A DNA stretch of 64,000 bases from Streptomyces sp. NBC_01381 (GTDB lineage Bacteria > Actinomycetota > Actinomycetes > Streptomycetales > Streptomycetaceae). Below the pieces are notes generated by a model. The model was not told the DNA's origin. It saw nothing but the letters and a program-made list of their open reading frames with translations, and made no database searches. Numbering within the stretch: the stretch's first letter is position 1; each line of letters begins with the position of its first letter. The position numbers were made by a program, and so were the translations under genes. Where the stretch lies: NCBI RefSeq assembly GCF_026340305.1, contig NZ_JAPEPI010000002.1:3038001-3102000 (forward strand). The letters run 5' to 3'. Shown here one piece after another: positions 1-8,770 of the stretch.

Positions 1-750
1 GAAGGAGCTGGTGTACTTACTGTCGCGGTCGCGGAGAACATAAACCAGGGGCTCATTGCGGTGGCCCAGGTCAACGGTGAGATTGCGGGCCTGCTGCGTC
101 GCCCACTGTGCGGTGGGGGGGGCGGTGACGCCGGTGATGTGGAGCTGACGGCTACCGTGCTCAAGGAACGCGAGCGCGTACAGTCGGCTGCCTGTGATCG
201 TGTCGATGTGGAAGAAGTCCGCTGCGATGATCGCCTCGGCCTGGGAGGCGAGGAAGTCGCGCCAGCTCGGGCCGGTGCGGCGCGGAGCCGGGTCGACGTC
301 GGCCGCGCGCAGGATCTTCCAGACGGTAGACGATGCGATTGGATGCCCCAGCTGGGCCAGCTCGCCTTGGATCCGCCGGTGGTCCCACCCCGGGTTCTCC
401 TTTGCCAGCCGCACGACCAGTTTCCTGACTGCGGCTGCGGTGGGCGGGCGCCCGGTGCGTCGGCGCCGATTGGTGTAGTCCCACTTCCTGGCGACCAGCC
501 TTCGGTGCCAGGCCAGGAGCGTCCCTGGAGTGACCGGGAAGATTCTGTTCCAGTGGCGGCGCGGTATCAGCGAGGACAAGGCGGCCAGCCAAAGCCGGTC
601 TGCGGGCTCGTAACGGGCCGGCCCGCCGAGTTGCCGTCTCAGCACGGCGTTTTCGTGCCACAGCACGAGCAGTTCGGCGTCCTTGGCCGAGTCCGAGCGC
701 AGCAGGACCGCAGGTACGGACAGTAACGCCCGGGTCGCCCGGTACACCAT
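1..750 (-). CDS. Transposase with integrase (rve/DDE) core, 3' end cut by window edge
   Basis: A reverse-strand reading frame runs without a stop from an ATG at 750 to the left edge of the window, giving 250 codons. It has an N-terminal helical part (a WHENAVLRRQLG stretch), a helix-turn-helix-like segment (GWDHRRIQGELAQLG) and then an integrase-type catalytic core. The first catalytic Asp is probably in AADFFHIDT and the second in RDRDSKY near the edge; the Glu would lie outside. This resembles the single-ORF integrase-core transposases common in actinomycetes (IS481/IS3-like). It is a paralogue of the broken copy at 6173-7266 but is undamaged as far as it can be read. Upstream of its start lies a 90-bp segment repeated at 7961-8050, probably one end of the element. 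Exact IS family is uncertain. Confidence 0.75.
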   Translation of the reverse strand, partial: MVYRATRALLSVPAVLLRSDSAKDAELLVLWHENAVLRRQLGGPARYEPADRLWLAALSSLIPRRHWNRIFPVTPGTLLAWHRRLVARKWDYTNRRRRTGRPPTAAAVRKLVVRLAKENPGWDHRRIQGELAQLGHPIASSTVWKILRAADVDPAPRRTGPSWRDFLASQAEAIIAADFFHIDTITGSRLYALAFLEHGSRQLHITGVTAPPTAQWATQQARNLTVDLGHRNEPLVYVLRDRDSKYTSSF

Positions 751-756
751 GGAAGT

Positions 757-846
757 GATCACCAGTGCAGCATCTCAGCCGCCGCCGAGGTCCCTTCGCC
801 TAGCTTCCACCTGCAGCGATGACTTAACGAGCCCCACAAGGTCGCC
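757..846. repeat. 90-bp direct repeat, copy 1 (probable IS end)
   Basis: This 90-bp segment begins GATCACCAGTGCAGC, just upstream of the transposase start at 750. It recurs in the same orientation at 7961-8050 with four mismatches by eye. It is probably the 5' terminal region of the insertion element. The remaining bases up to the stop of the protease/ATPase gene at 938 show nothing else recognisable. Confidence 0.7.
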
Positions 847-937
847 AGGCAGCAGGGCACGGCGCTGAAGTACGCAGTGGCAGCGCCGATGAAGCGGTCG
901 TGGGCGGTCCGTGCGGCGTCCTGCGCTGCGATGCGTC

Positions 938-3900
938 TCAGCGCTGCCTGTCCGTGACAAAGGTGACGCCGTCCTCGGTGAACAGGGCCACCCCCTCCCC
1001 CGGGCAGGTCAGCATGTGGAGGATCCGGGCGCCAGTGTCGTAGCTGTCGTGGTCCTGGTACAGCACAGGGAAGGGTTCCGACGGTGCTACGCGGGCGCCG
1101 CGACCGGTCGGCTCGTCGTGCGACTCCTGCGCAACCTCTTCCTTCCACTCCAGAGAGAAGCCGGTCAGTAGGCTGCCGCCGACAGCGTAGAAGCGGCCAC
1201 GTTTGGAGTTCGCTGCGGGCACCACATGGTCCACGCTGACCTCCAGCGGGAACGTGTGTCCGGCGATCCGGAGCGCCCGTTGCCTGCGCCACCAGCGACG
1301 CCGTACTGGCTCGGGGTCGGCTGTGGCAGTCGGCAGAAGATAGACCTCCAGCGTCATGTCGGATGCGCGATACCCGCGTTGCCGCAGGCGCAGGGCCGTC
1401 GTTCGGCCGCCCACGTCGATAATGGCGTCCGAATCGTCAAGAGTATCGGGGACCATGCGCCAACGCTCGTCCGCATCAGGCGGGAGCAGTCGGATCGGGG
1501 TTGCCTCCGCCCGGTCGGTTGCAGCCATCCGCCACACCCGACCGTTGCCCAGCCGGTTGCTGTCCCCGGGCGGGATACAGACGTAGGGGCCGCGCCTCGC
1601 GAACGCGTGCAGGGACTCCTGCTCGGGACAACTCACCGGGGTGAATGTGTCGGAGGTGAGATCCCAGAGCAGGTCCGGCCCGTCGTGGACCGTGAGGTAC
1701 AACAGGTCCGGAGTCCCTGGCGTGTGCACGCCGACCACTTGGCCTGGATGCACGATCGACATGCGACGCACCATGGTGCGCCGTTCGGGATCCCAGATCA
1801 GCACGGTCGCTTTGCCTTGGTACTGGTCCATGACCAGCTTGGCGTGGAAGGCGAGGACCATGAGGCGACCCTGGACCACGGCCCAGTCGATGGCTGTGAT
1901 CTCGTCGGGCGGGACGGGGATGGTCCAGGGCGGACTGAGGTCGACGCCGGTGCGCGCGTCGACCAGGGTCGCCGTCCGCCGCTCGTGCCCTGTGTACGGG
2001 GTCGTCACGAGGAAGACGGGACGTCCTCGGTGCATGCCGGCCCGGGCGGGCAGACCCACCAGCGGCGCGGGGCCCTCAGGTTCTGCGGGTGGCGGGTACG
2101 TCTCCTGGATGAGGCCGGCCGGAGGCCATGTGGATGGATCGAAGGGGTCGAGAGCGTAGTGGCCGGCCTCGCGCAGGAGTAGCCGCTTCTCCTCGATGCC
2201 CAATGTGTGGCGTTCGCCATGAACGGTGAGTTCCACGGCACCCCGGCGTAGTTGGCACGGCGGGCCGATCCGCGCGCCGGTACGCGGATCCCGCTCGTAC
2301 CGTTCCCGGCCGGACGTCAGGAACAGTCGTCGGCGGCCGTCGAACTCTTCGATCCACGCGGACTCGTACTCCGGGCGCCTCGGCCAACGGTCACAGCGCT
2401 CTTCGCGGTACTCCGCGTTCGTGTCCAAGATTTCACCGGTGAGAGGGTCCCACAGGTCGATGGCGAATTCGTCGTCGGTCATGGGGTACCGCAGCCGAAA
2501 GCCGGCCAGGGCCTGCTCTCCCGGCCGGTCCTGGCGGTCGAGAAGCACGATGTCGCCGAGGCCGCCCGCCACCTCCCACGGGGCGGACAGAGTGGATCCG
2601 TCCCCCAGCGCTCGGCACTCGACGCGCCCGTACGACAGGCACACCACCGCGGGCTCTCCCCGCACATGGGCGAGGGCGAGGCCGTTCAGCGGAAGCGCTT
2701 CGATTGGCTGGGGCTCGTGTATCGGGTGCGGCGAGTCCGCTTCAAGGTCGAAGCAGTACAGGCGACCGCTCAAAGTCGCGACCACCGCGACGGTCCGGTC
2801 GGCAATGCGCCCCAGGGTGAACCTCCACACCGACTTCCGTGAGCCGTTCTCCTCGTGATCGAAGAGGAGATCTGGACGAATGTGCCTGCCTTCATCCATC
2901 GACCAGCGCCTCAAACAGTCGCCGCTGCGATACACGACGGTCATCCCGCGGGAGGTCCGGACCGGGCCGAGGAGGCGTGTGCCGTCCGCCGTCCCCGTCG
3001 GCACAATCTCGCCGACAGGTGAACGTGTCTCCAGATCAAGAACCTGGAGGAAGTCCTCGTGGTGTCGGCTCCCGAGCACGACGCAGACAGGCTGCCCGCG
3101 CCACGAGAGTGCGATCACGTCGCGGGGGCTGCCATCGAAGCCGGTGGGCAGTTCGTCGTCCAGGATGCGTCGGCGGCGGCTCCAGCGAGTGGCAAGGGCC
3201 GGCGGGCAGCAGCAGTCGTCGAGCCGGTCCGCGAGCGTGTCGGCTCCACAGCGTCGGGCCGCGGCCTGGAGTATCTGCGCCCGGACGGTCGCCGGGGTGT
3301 CATGGCGCAGTGCTGTCGTGGCCCGCAACGCTTGTGCGGTTCGGGGGACGTCCGCGCGGTTGACCGCGTCCAGCACGGCAGCCTGGTCGCTGTGCAGCAG
3401 GAACCCCGGGTCGTCGAGGATCGTGCGCAGGGTGTGCGCCGACCGCGCGTGCATGGCGAGGTGGTCGAGGGTATAGCGAGACGCCGCATGCCAGTCGGGC
3501 GTCGCGCCGTCCTGGGGAACCGCATCGATGAGTGCCTGGGCGATCGCCTGGTGGGCGGCGTCCGCATCGTGCCCTTTGGCCAGCCAGTCGGCTAGCGCGG
3601 TGTGGAAGAGCCGGAAGGACGTGTCGCTTTCGTCGGCGCCAGCCATCGTGGTCGCCACGACGTAGTCGCTCAGGACACGGAGCAACTCCCGTATGTCGTA
3701 GGCGGTGTAGTGGTGGCCGTGCAGGATGGACGCCGCCTGTGGCCACACGTGGGCGGACGGCAGGCCGGCGCCGCGGGCGAAGGCGAGGGGCTTGAGGAGC
3801 TCCTTGGCCCAGGGCAACCGGTCGCCGAGCCGTTCGGTCAGATCTGCCTGTAGGGCGCCGTGGATACCGTCCTCTGCCAGTTGCCGCCATTCCGCGGCGC

Positions 3901-5422
3901 TGGGAAGGCCGACGGCGGGCCGCCGTGCCAGTGCTCTGGCCAGCAGGCCGGCCAGGAGGAACGAGGTGCCGGCCCGGTCGGCCACCTGCCGCACCGCCGC
4001 GGCGAGGGTGTCCTGCGGCGCGGCGTCGCGCCACACGCTGTGAGGGACGTGATTGGTCAGTTCATGGCGAACAGCGCGCTCCAATGCCTTCCGGTCCGCG
4101 TAGTCGGGTCCGTCCAGGTCGATCGTGCGGACGCCGAGACGCTGCAACAACGGCAGGAGGTGCGAGCGGGTGCCGATGAGCAGCCGCACACGGGGTTCGC
4201 GGCTTTCGATCAGGGGAGCGATCACCGTCCGGCACAACTGCTCGGGTCGGTCGGCCTCGTCGAGCGCGTCGAGCAGCACTACCGGCACCTTCCCTACAGC
4301 CGGTGTTGGTGCCGTCACGATGTCGGCGACGGTGTCGGCGTCCACTCCACAGGCGGCCCCCAGCACACGCGTCAGCCTGGCCGCGTTCATCGCGACCAGA
4401 GAGAGACGTGCCGTCAGGACAGGCCCGACGCCCCCGGTTTCCGGCGTGGGCTCGTGCGCCACGGTCTGCCGCCCGTACTCGTCGTGGGAGAGCGCCGTGC
4501 GCCCCAGAAGGGCGCTCTTCCCCGAGCCCATGATGCCTGTGACCACCAGTGCGGTGCTCGCCGTGGTCCCCGGGGCCGGGCGGAGCCATTCTTCGATGCT
4601 GCGGATGGCCGTGTCCCGCCCGAAGAAGGGGCCGTGCGGGCCGACCCGCATCGAGGCAGTGGCCGCCGACCCCAGGTATTCCTCGGACAGTTGCCTCAGT
4701 TCGTCGATGGGGGCCAGGGATTGCGGCGCGGACGCAGTCTCGCCCTGGCCGACCGGCACCCGGCCCGTCAGCCGTCTGAAGGTCGGCTTGCGCCCGCCGT
4801 CCGCTCCCAAGTGGCCGACAAACTCGTCGTCCTGGGCGAAGGTGTGCGCGGACACCCCGTGGAGTCGCAAGTCGCCGAAGTCCGCATCGTCCATGACTAC
4901 GACCCCGACCAGGCAGTCCGCGCAGAAGACAGCGGCACCCGAGACACCGCCCCAGTTGCGTCGGTCCAGACGCGGCCGTGGGGCGGCGTTCAAGTCCAGG
5001 ACGAGACCGCCAGCGGCCCCCTGACCGAGAGCGGGGAGCCGGCCGGTCAAGTGCTCGATTCGCTGCTCGCCGTCGTAGCGGGCGAAGTTCGGGAACCCCA
5101 GTGCCTCGTAGTCGAGCACACCGGCGACCGGACGCCCCCAGAGCACCTCGCCCGGCACATCGACCGGCGAGTTGAGTTGGATTAGCGCGACGTCGCGTGC
5201 GGAGGCGGACCAGCGCAGCCAACCGGACCGGTGCAGCCGGTCACCGTGGTCGGGGTGCCCGACGACGACATCGATGCGTTGCTGCGTCAGGAGCTTTTTG
5301 GGCAAGGTGAGAACGTGCAGAGCCGTGAGCACGAGATGCGGCGTGAGCAGGTATCCAGACCCGTTCGCGTGGATGTACTTGGCATCCCCAACCTGCACGG
5401 CGGCCAGGCGTCGCGGGTCCAC
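938..5422 (-). CDS. Trypsin-like protease / STAND-type ATPase / beta-propeller-like conflict protein
   Basis: This is a 1494-residue protein with a GTG start two bases after the stop of the upstream gene. Residues 1-210 form a trypsin-like protease without a signal peptide: the triad is visible as His36 (TALHV), Asp77 (ARDVALI) and Ser161 (GVSGAAVF). Residues about 265-600 form a P-loop STAND/NACHT-like ATPase with Walker A GIMGSGKSA (about 296-304) and Walker B VVLLDALDEA (about 381-390). The C-terminal half, about 700-1494, is rich in beta-repeat motifs with W-D and G-x-P turns, as in a divergent beta-propeller sensor. The architecture is that of intracellular conflict or defence proteins in which a sensor-gated ATPase unleashes a protease; that function is inferred. 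It forms an operon with the trypco2-like gene and is unrelated to peptide biosynthesis. Confidence 0.75.
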   Translation of the reverse strand: MDPRRLAAVQVGDAKYIHANGSGYLLTPHLVLTALHVLTLPKKLLTQQRIDVVVGHPDHGDRLHRSGWLRWSASARDVALIQLNSPVDVPGEVLWGRPVAGVLDYEALGFPNFARYDGEQRIEHLTGRLPALGQGAAGGLVLDLNAAPRPRLDRRNWGGVSGAAVFCADCLVGVVVMDDADFGDLRLHGVSAHTFAQDDEFVGHLGADGGRKPTFRRLTGRVPVGQGETASAPQSLAPIDELRQLSEEYLGSAATASMRVGPHGPFFGRDTAIRSIEEWLRPAPGTTASTALVVTGIMGSGKSALLGRTALSHDEYGRQTVAHEPTPETGGVGPVLTARLSLVAMNAARLTRVLGAACGVDADTVADIVTAPTPAVGKVPVVLLDALDEADRPEQLCRTVIAPLIESREPRVRLLIGTRSHLLPLLQRLGVRTIDLDGPDYADRKALERAVRHELTNHVPHSVWRDAAPQDTLAAAVRQVADRAGTSFLLAGLLARALARRPAVGLPSAAEWRQLAEDGIHGALQADLTERLGDRLPWAKELLKPLAFARGAGLPSAHVWPQAASILHGHHYTAYDIRELLRVLSDYVVATTMAGADESDTSFRLFHTALADWLAKGHDADAAHQAIAQALIDAVPQDGATPDWHAASRYTLDHLAMHARSAHTLRTILDDPGFLLHSDQAAVLDAVNRADVPRTAQALRATTALRHDTPATVRAQILQAAARRCGADTLADRLDDCCCPPALATRWSRRRRILDDELPTGFDGSPRDVIALSWRGQPVCVVLGSRHHEDFLQVLDLETRSPVGEIVPTGTADGTRLLGPVRTSRGMTVVYRSGDCLRRWSMDEGRHIRPDLLFDHEENGSRKSVWRFTLGRIADRTVAVVATLSGRLYCFDLEADSPHPIHEPQPIEALPLNGLALAHVRGEPAVVCLSYGRVECRALGDGSTLSAPWEVAGGLGDIVLLDRQDRPGEQALAGFRLRYPMTDDEFAIDLWDPLTGEILDTNAEYREERCDRWPRRPEYESAWIEEFDGRRRLFLTSGRERYERDPRTGARIGPPCQLRRGAVELTVHGERHTLGIEEKRLLLREAGHYALDPFDPSTWPPAGLIQETYPPPAEPEGPAPLVGLPARAGMHRGRPVFLVTTPYTGHERRTATLVDARTGVDLSPPWTIPVPPDEITAIDWAVVQGRLMVLAFHAKLVMDQYQGKATVLIWDPERRTMVRRMSIVHPGQVVGVHTPGTPDLLYLTVHDGPDLLWDLTSDTFTPVSCPEQESLHAFARRGPYVCIPPGDSNRLGNGRVWRMAATDRAEATPIRLLPPDADERWRMVPDTLDDSDAIIDVGGRTTALRLRQRGYRASDMTLEVYLLPTATADPEPVRRRWWRRQRALRIAGHTFPLEVSVDHVVPAANSKRGRFYAVGGSLLTGFSLEWKEEVAQESHDEPTGRGARVAPSEPFPVLYQDHDSYDTGARILHMLTCPGEGVALFTEDGVTFVTDRQR

Positions 5423-5424
5423 GG

Positions 5425-5859
5425 CTAGTCCGCCCGCTCCGTCCGGTCCCGCTCCCCGTCGACGGCTGGGCCCGGTTCCCGCCGCTGCTTCCGCTCTTCC
5501 CGCACCGCTGCGTTGCGCCCGCCGAGCGCTTCATCGCGGACCTTCAGCTTGAGCGTGAGCTTGTGCGTACGTGCGCTGCCGCGTGCTCCACCCACTTCTG
5601 CGGTCACCACGCCGAACGCCAGCTTCATCCCGGGCCTGATGTCCGAACGCAGTTCCAGCAGGAGTTCGAGGGTGGCCTCCTCGATCTCGAACCTCAGCCT
5701 CCGCCGCGCACCGGCCGACTGCGCCGCGTCCAACTCGGCCCGCAACGTCTCCAGCGCCTCCGCGAGCCCGCCGGGCTCTCCTTCGGGGGGCCTCCACGTC
5801 CCGTCGTGCGGCGTGTCCACACTGCCCATGTCGTCCAGTCGACGCTCGGCCTCATCCAT
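5425..5859 (-). CDS. Trypsin-co-occurring domain (trypco2)-like protein
   Basis: A 144-residue protein. The ATG at 5859 was chosen because GAGGGGG sits about 9 bases upstream; a GTG further out would add 12 residues. The centre (about residues 35-110) has the pattern of small domains encoded next to trypsin-STAND proteins: an LRAELDAAQ helix, an RLRFEIEEATLELLLE strand/helix, and a HKLTLKLKV strand followed by a charged tail. Its stop is two bases before the start of the protease/ATPase gene, so the pair is very probably co-transcribed and translationally coupled. The likely role is partner, adaptor or regulator of that protease. The family assignment rests on pattern and context, not on a search. 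Confidence 0.6.
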   Translation of the reverse strand: MDEAERRLDDMGSVDTPHDGTWRPPEGEPGGLAEALETLRAELDAAQSAGARRRLRFEIEEATLELLLELRSDIRPGMKLAFGVVTAEVGGARGSARTHKLTLKLKVRDEALGGRNAAVREERKQRREPGPAVDGERDRTERAD

Positions 5860-5924
5860 GCGGTCCCCCTCACGCCGCGCGGCGCCCACCGTCACCGTGG
5901 CCTTCGGTCAGTGTGCTGCACCCG

Positions 5925-6147
5925 CGCCTGTTCGTGCAGCGGAACTGTCCCGTCCTGTACGGGTCCTGCATGAGGGGCGTCACGCGGCCCGGACCACGTG
6001 GCCCAACGCCCCCCAGCTCCTCATGTGTACCGCGCTCCGCGAGCCCTCCCGTCCTCCACCTCGAGCATCCAGTCGGCGGATCGAGGCGGCCAGGTGGACC
6101 GTCGTCTCGTCGAGGATGAGAAGTATTGGCGGCCCAGGAGCATGCAC
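5925..6147 (-). pseudogene. Decayed 3' fragment of an ABC transporter ATPase gene
   Basis: Reverse-strand frames contain a Walker-B-like PPILLILDETT (about 6100-6135) and then, in another frame, GLAERGTHEELGG (about 6000-6040), the conserved C-terminal strand of exporter ATPases, followed by a PYRTGQF end. In intact exporters these two motifs lie about 60 residues apart. Here the gap is about 22 residues and the frame changes, so the gene is deleted and frameshifted. Codon quality is poor and no intact start exists. Confidence 0.35.
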
Positions 6148-6184
6148 CTGCCGGAAACTCCATCCGCGTAGCTCAAGCGGCATG
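6148..6184. repeat. 37-bp direct repeat flanking broken transposase, left copy
   Basis: The segment begins CTGCCGGAAACTCC and ends AAGCGGCATG. It recurs in the same orientation at 7444-7480 with four mismatches. The two copies bracket the transposase pseudogene, whose stop codon lies inside this copy. Confidence 0.6.
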
Positions 6185-7266
6185 TTGGTACTCGTGGAGG
6201 ACTCCGCCGAGGCGGTCTCTCCGGCGCACTTTCAGTTGGGTGATCTGTGCGTGGGGGAGTGGTGCGGAAACGGCGCGTAGGGGTGCTGACTGGTTTTTCG
6301 CTTGGTGGGGCCGGTGGGTGTTGTAGTGCAGCTCGAACTGGTGAAGTGCGTGGCGCAGGTGGCGCTCGTTCCAGATGAGGGTGCGGTCCAGTAGTTCGTG
6401 GCGGCAGGTTTGGACCCAGCGTTCCATGATCGCGTTCATGCGCGGTATCCGGACGCCGGTGCGCACGACTTGGATTCCGGCGTTGCACAGGATTTCGTCG
6501 AAGGGGGCTGGGTACTTCGCGTCCCGGTCCCGGATCAGGTACGCGTGGGTGGCTTGGGCGTCCGTCAGGTCCATGGCCAGGTTGCGGGCGGCTTGACTGA
6601 CCCAGCCCGCGGTGGGGTGGGCGGTGGTGCCGAGGATCCGGATGCGGCGGGTGAGGTGCTCGATGACCGCGAGGATGTACTGACGCTGGCCGGTCAGAGT
6701 CACCGTCTCGATGAAGTCGCAGGCCATCAGGGCGTCGGCCTGGGAGCGTAGGAAGTCGGCCCAGGTGGTGGCGGCCCGGTCGGGCGCGGGGTCGATGGCT
6801 TCGGACGTGAGGATCTCCCAGACGGTGGAGGCGGTGACCTTGATGCCCAGGGTGGCGAGTTCGCCGTGCACCCTGCGATAGCCCCACGATGGATTCTCAC
6901 GGACCAGACGCAGGACCAGTCTGCGGATCGAGTGGACCGTGGGCGGTCGGCCCGGCTTCTTCGGTCGGCAGGTGCGGGCGTGACGCCGCTTGGTCAGGTC
7001 GCGGTGCCAGTGCAGCACGGTGTCGGGCCGGACCAGTAACCGGAGTCGACGTAGGGCCTGGCGTGGCAGGGGATCAGCAGAGCGGCGTGGAACGCCCGGT
7101 CCGCGGGAGTGAACTTGATTCGGTCCGTGCCGAGTTGCCGTTCCAGGACGGTGATCTGGTGGCGCAGGGCGAGGATCTCCGTGTCCTTGTCGCGATCGCT
7201 TATCGGTAGCAATCGCAGTGAGGAGAACAGGTTGGTGACGGTCAGGTAGGCGAGACGAAGCAACAC
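6173..7266 (-). pseudogene. Frameshifted integrase-core transposase
   Basis: The N-terminal part (GTG at 7266) reads VLLRLAYLTVTNLF then DKDTEILALRHQITVLERQ. It loses frame near 7060-7070 and continues in another frame (DTVLHWHRDLTK) through a complete DDE core: ACDFIETVTL for the first Asp, LIRDRDAKYP for the second, and an NAIMERWVQTCRHELLDR block with the Glu. The ending FELHYNTHRPH is typical of this family. Joining the two frames restores a normal transposase of about 360 residues, so one small indel has broken it. It is related to the copy at 1-750 but clearly diverged. Confidence 0.75.
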
Positions 7267-7443
7267 GAAATCATCCTGCCGCACCGTCGATGATGCTCCT
7301 GATCTGCATGGATGACATTTTCGGCAGGCGCAACGTCGTGGGCCTCGACCCCGGTTCCACATACAGATTCGTGCGAAGACAGCCCGCTGGCATGCGAGAC
7401 CTGCGCCTGAGCCTTCGAGGCTGCCGCCGCGGCGGCTCTGCGC

Positions 7444-7480
7444 CTGCCGAGAACTCCATCCGCGCAGTTCAAGCGGCATG
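7444..7480. repeat. 37-bp direct repeat flanking broken transposase, right copy
   Basis: This is the partner of 6148-6184 in the same orientation, ending AAGCGGCATG. From 7267 to 7443 nothing coding can be supported. Confidence 0.6.
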
Positions 7481-7582
7481 CTTCGGACCTGCCGCTTCAG
7501 GTGTCTCAGCGTCCCCGTAGTTCCGCATACGGCGTCGTACGGCCGTCAACGGAGCTTCAGAACTCCGAACCAGAATCGTGCA

Positions 7583-7629
7583 CTTGACTGGGGGTCAAGG
7601 GGTCGCAGGTTCAAATCCTGTCGTCCCGA
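7583..7629 (+). other. 3' portion of a tRNA-Pro(GGG) gene: attachment-site remnant
   Basis: The stretch holds an anticodon arm (CTTGA, loop CTGGGGG, TCAAG, giving anticodon GGG), a T arm (CAGG, TTCAAAT, CCTG) and a 3' acceptor strand ending in CGTCCCGA. No matching acceptor strand or D arm lies upstream, so only the 3' part is present. Such 3' tRNA fragments mark attL or attR of elements that integrate by site-specific recombination at tRNA genes. The hairpin just downstream fits the original tRNA terminator. The reverse-strand short frame across it (SGRQDLNLRPLDP) is a well-known artefact of tRNA 3' ends. Confidence 0.7.
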
Positions 7630-7643
7630 CGGAAACGTCGCAG

Positions 7644-7671
7644 GTAGGGGCCATCTTCGGATGGCCCCTAC
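7644..7671 (+). terminator. Hairpin terminator after the tRNA fragment
   Basis: A perfect 12-bp stem (GTAGGGGCCATC and its complement) closes on a TTCG tetraloop, 14 bases after the tRNA acceptor end. It lacks a long T-tract, as is usual for actinomycete terminators. Confidence 0.7.
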
Positions 7672-7960
7672 TTCGTGTGTGGGAGCGATTTTGGGAGCGG
7701 GGGCCGCTCCCTGTGAGCGGGAGTCTGGGAGCGACGTCAACCGTGGGTCGACGGTTGCTCACCCGATCCGGTCGCTCCCACGGAGGATCTCCGCTGCGCG
7801 GTTTGGTGTACGAGGCAAGGGGTCACGCTGTTCGCCCCCTTGACCGAATACTCGTCATAGGGCCGTGCTCCCACTCGACCCCTTGACGGCTTACACCGAC
7901 CCCATGTCTGCGTGGACTCCATGTCTCGGTGCACATGTCATCCAGAGGTTGAACGCTGAG

Positions 7961-8050
7961 GATCACCAGTGCAGCATCTCAGCCGCCGCCGAGGCCCTTT
8001 CGCCCAGCTTCCACCTGCAGCGATGACTTAACGAGCCCCACAGGGTCGCC
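7961..8050. repeat. 90-bp direct repeat, copy 2 (orphan IS end)
   Basis: This is 86 of 90 identical to 757-846 by eye and in the same orientation, but no transposase start adjoins it. It looks like the stranded end of a lost or recombined copy. The flanking stretches 7672-7960 and 8051-8165 contain nothing else that I can support. Confidence 0.65.
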
Positions 8051-8165
8051 TGTTGGTGTCGCACGCGGTGGAAATCTCTGTGGCGCTGAGTCGTCGCATT
8101 GGTCAAGTGCCAGCGTGGTGCCACCTTGTCCGATTTCTCGTCAGGGGTAGTGCTCCCCCGTGCCC

Positions 8166-8690
8166 CCTTGACAGCTATTTTGCGATATCTGCCAGTCCTC
8201 CTCCCTCAAATCCAGCGTGATCCTCGGCGAGCCGTACGTCCGGCCGGAGCAGTCGAGGAAGTATCGGATCCGCTCGGCCAGCTCGGCCAGCTCGGCCAGC
8301 TCGGCCCGCCTGGTCTCGCGTTTCGTCGGCTCGGACGGCCTGCGGCGCCACTTGTGGAACCACGCCTCCGACACGCCCAGGGCTCGACAGGAGGTGCGGT
8401 GCGAAATGCTGTGCACGGTCTTCTGGTCGCTGATCACCCCGACGAGCAACGCCGGGTCCGTCACAGCTACTTCACCCACAAGACCATGCAGCGTTTGAGC
8501 ACATCACGCTCCATGGCCAGCTCCTTGTTGTCCTTCTTCAGCTGCGTGTTCTCCCGCCGCAGCCGCGCGAGCTCCTCGCTCTCGCCCGTCGCCGTGGCAC
8601 CGCCGGACCTTCGGGCCAGCGACACCCGGCTCGCGAGCGTGGTCTCGTTGATCCCGAGATCCTGTGCGACCTGCACGATCGGCTTGGGTC
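8166..8690 (-). pseudogene. IS3-family transposase remnant (orfA end plus orfB start)
   Basis: In transcription order the reverse strand first encodes the C-terminal part of an orfA protein (VAQDLGINETTLASRV, then a leucine-zipper-like ELARLRRENTQLKKDNKELAMERDVLKR, about 8467-8676). An overlapping frame then starts orfB (HRTSCRALGVSEAWFHKW, then the YGSPRITLDLRE motif, about 8166-8479). The orfA/orfB overlap is the usual IS3 frameshift arrangement. Both ends are missing: orfA has no helix-turn-helix start and orfB lacks its whole catalytic core. Four tandem copies of the 9-mer GCTCGGCCA at 8272-8307 encode a LAE repeat inside orfB. Confidence 0.75.
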
Positions 8691-8770
8691 TCTACGCTAC
8701 GAGGGAAGGTCACCCGCTCTGTGAGCGCCCCGAGCAGGCGTCAAGTCCTCCTACCGCCGGGTTTAACGGA

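Noticed and set aside
1226..2182. Forward open frame of 318 codons over the conflict protein
   Set aside because: The reverse frame has clear protease and ATPase motifs. The forward frame has no family motif and runs antisense to it.
7546..7740. Reverse short frame containing GRQDLNLRPLDP
   Set aside because: This peptide is the known false translation of tRNA 3' ends; the DNA is the tRNA-Pro fragment.
8272..8307. Four 9-bp tandem repeats as a possible CRISPR or regulatory array
   Set aside because: There are no spacers and the unit encodes a LAE repeat within the IS3 orfB remnant.
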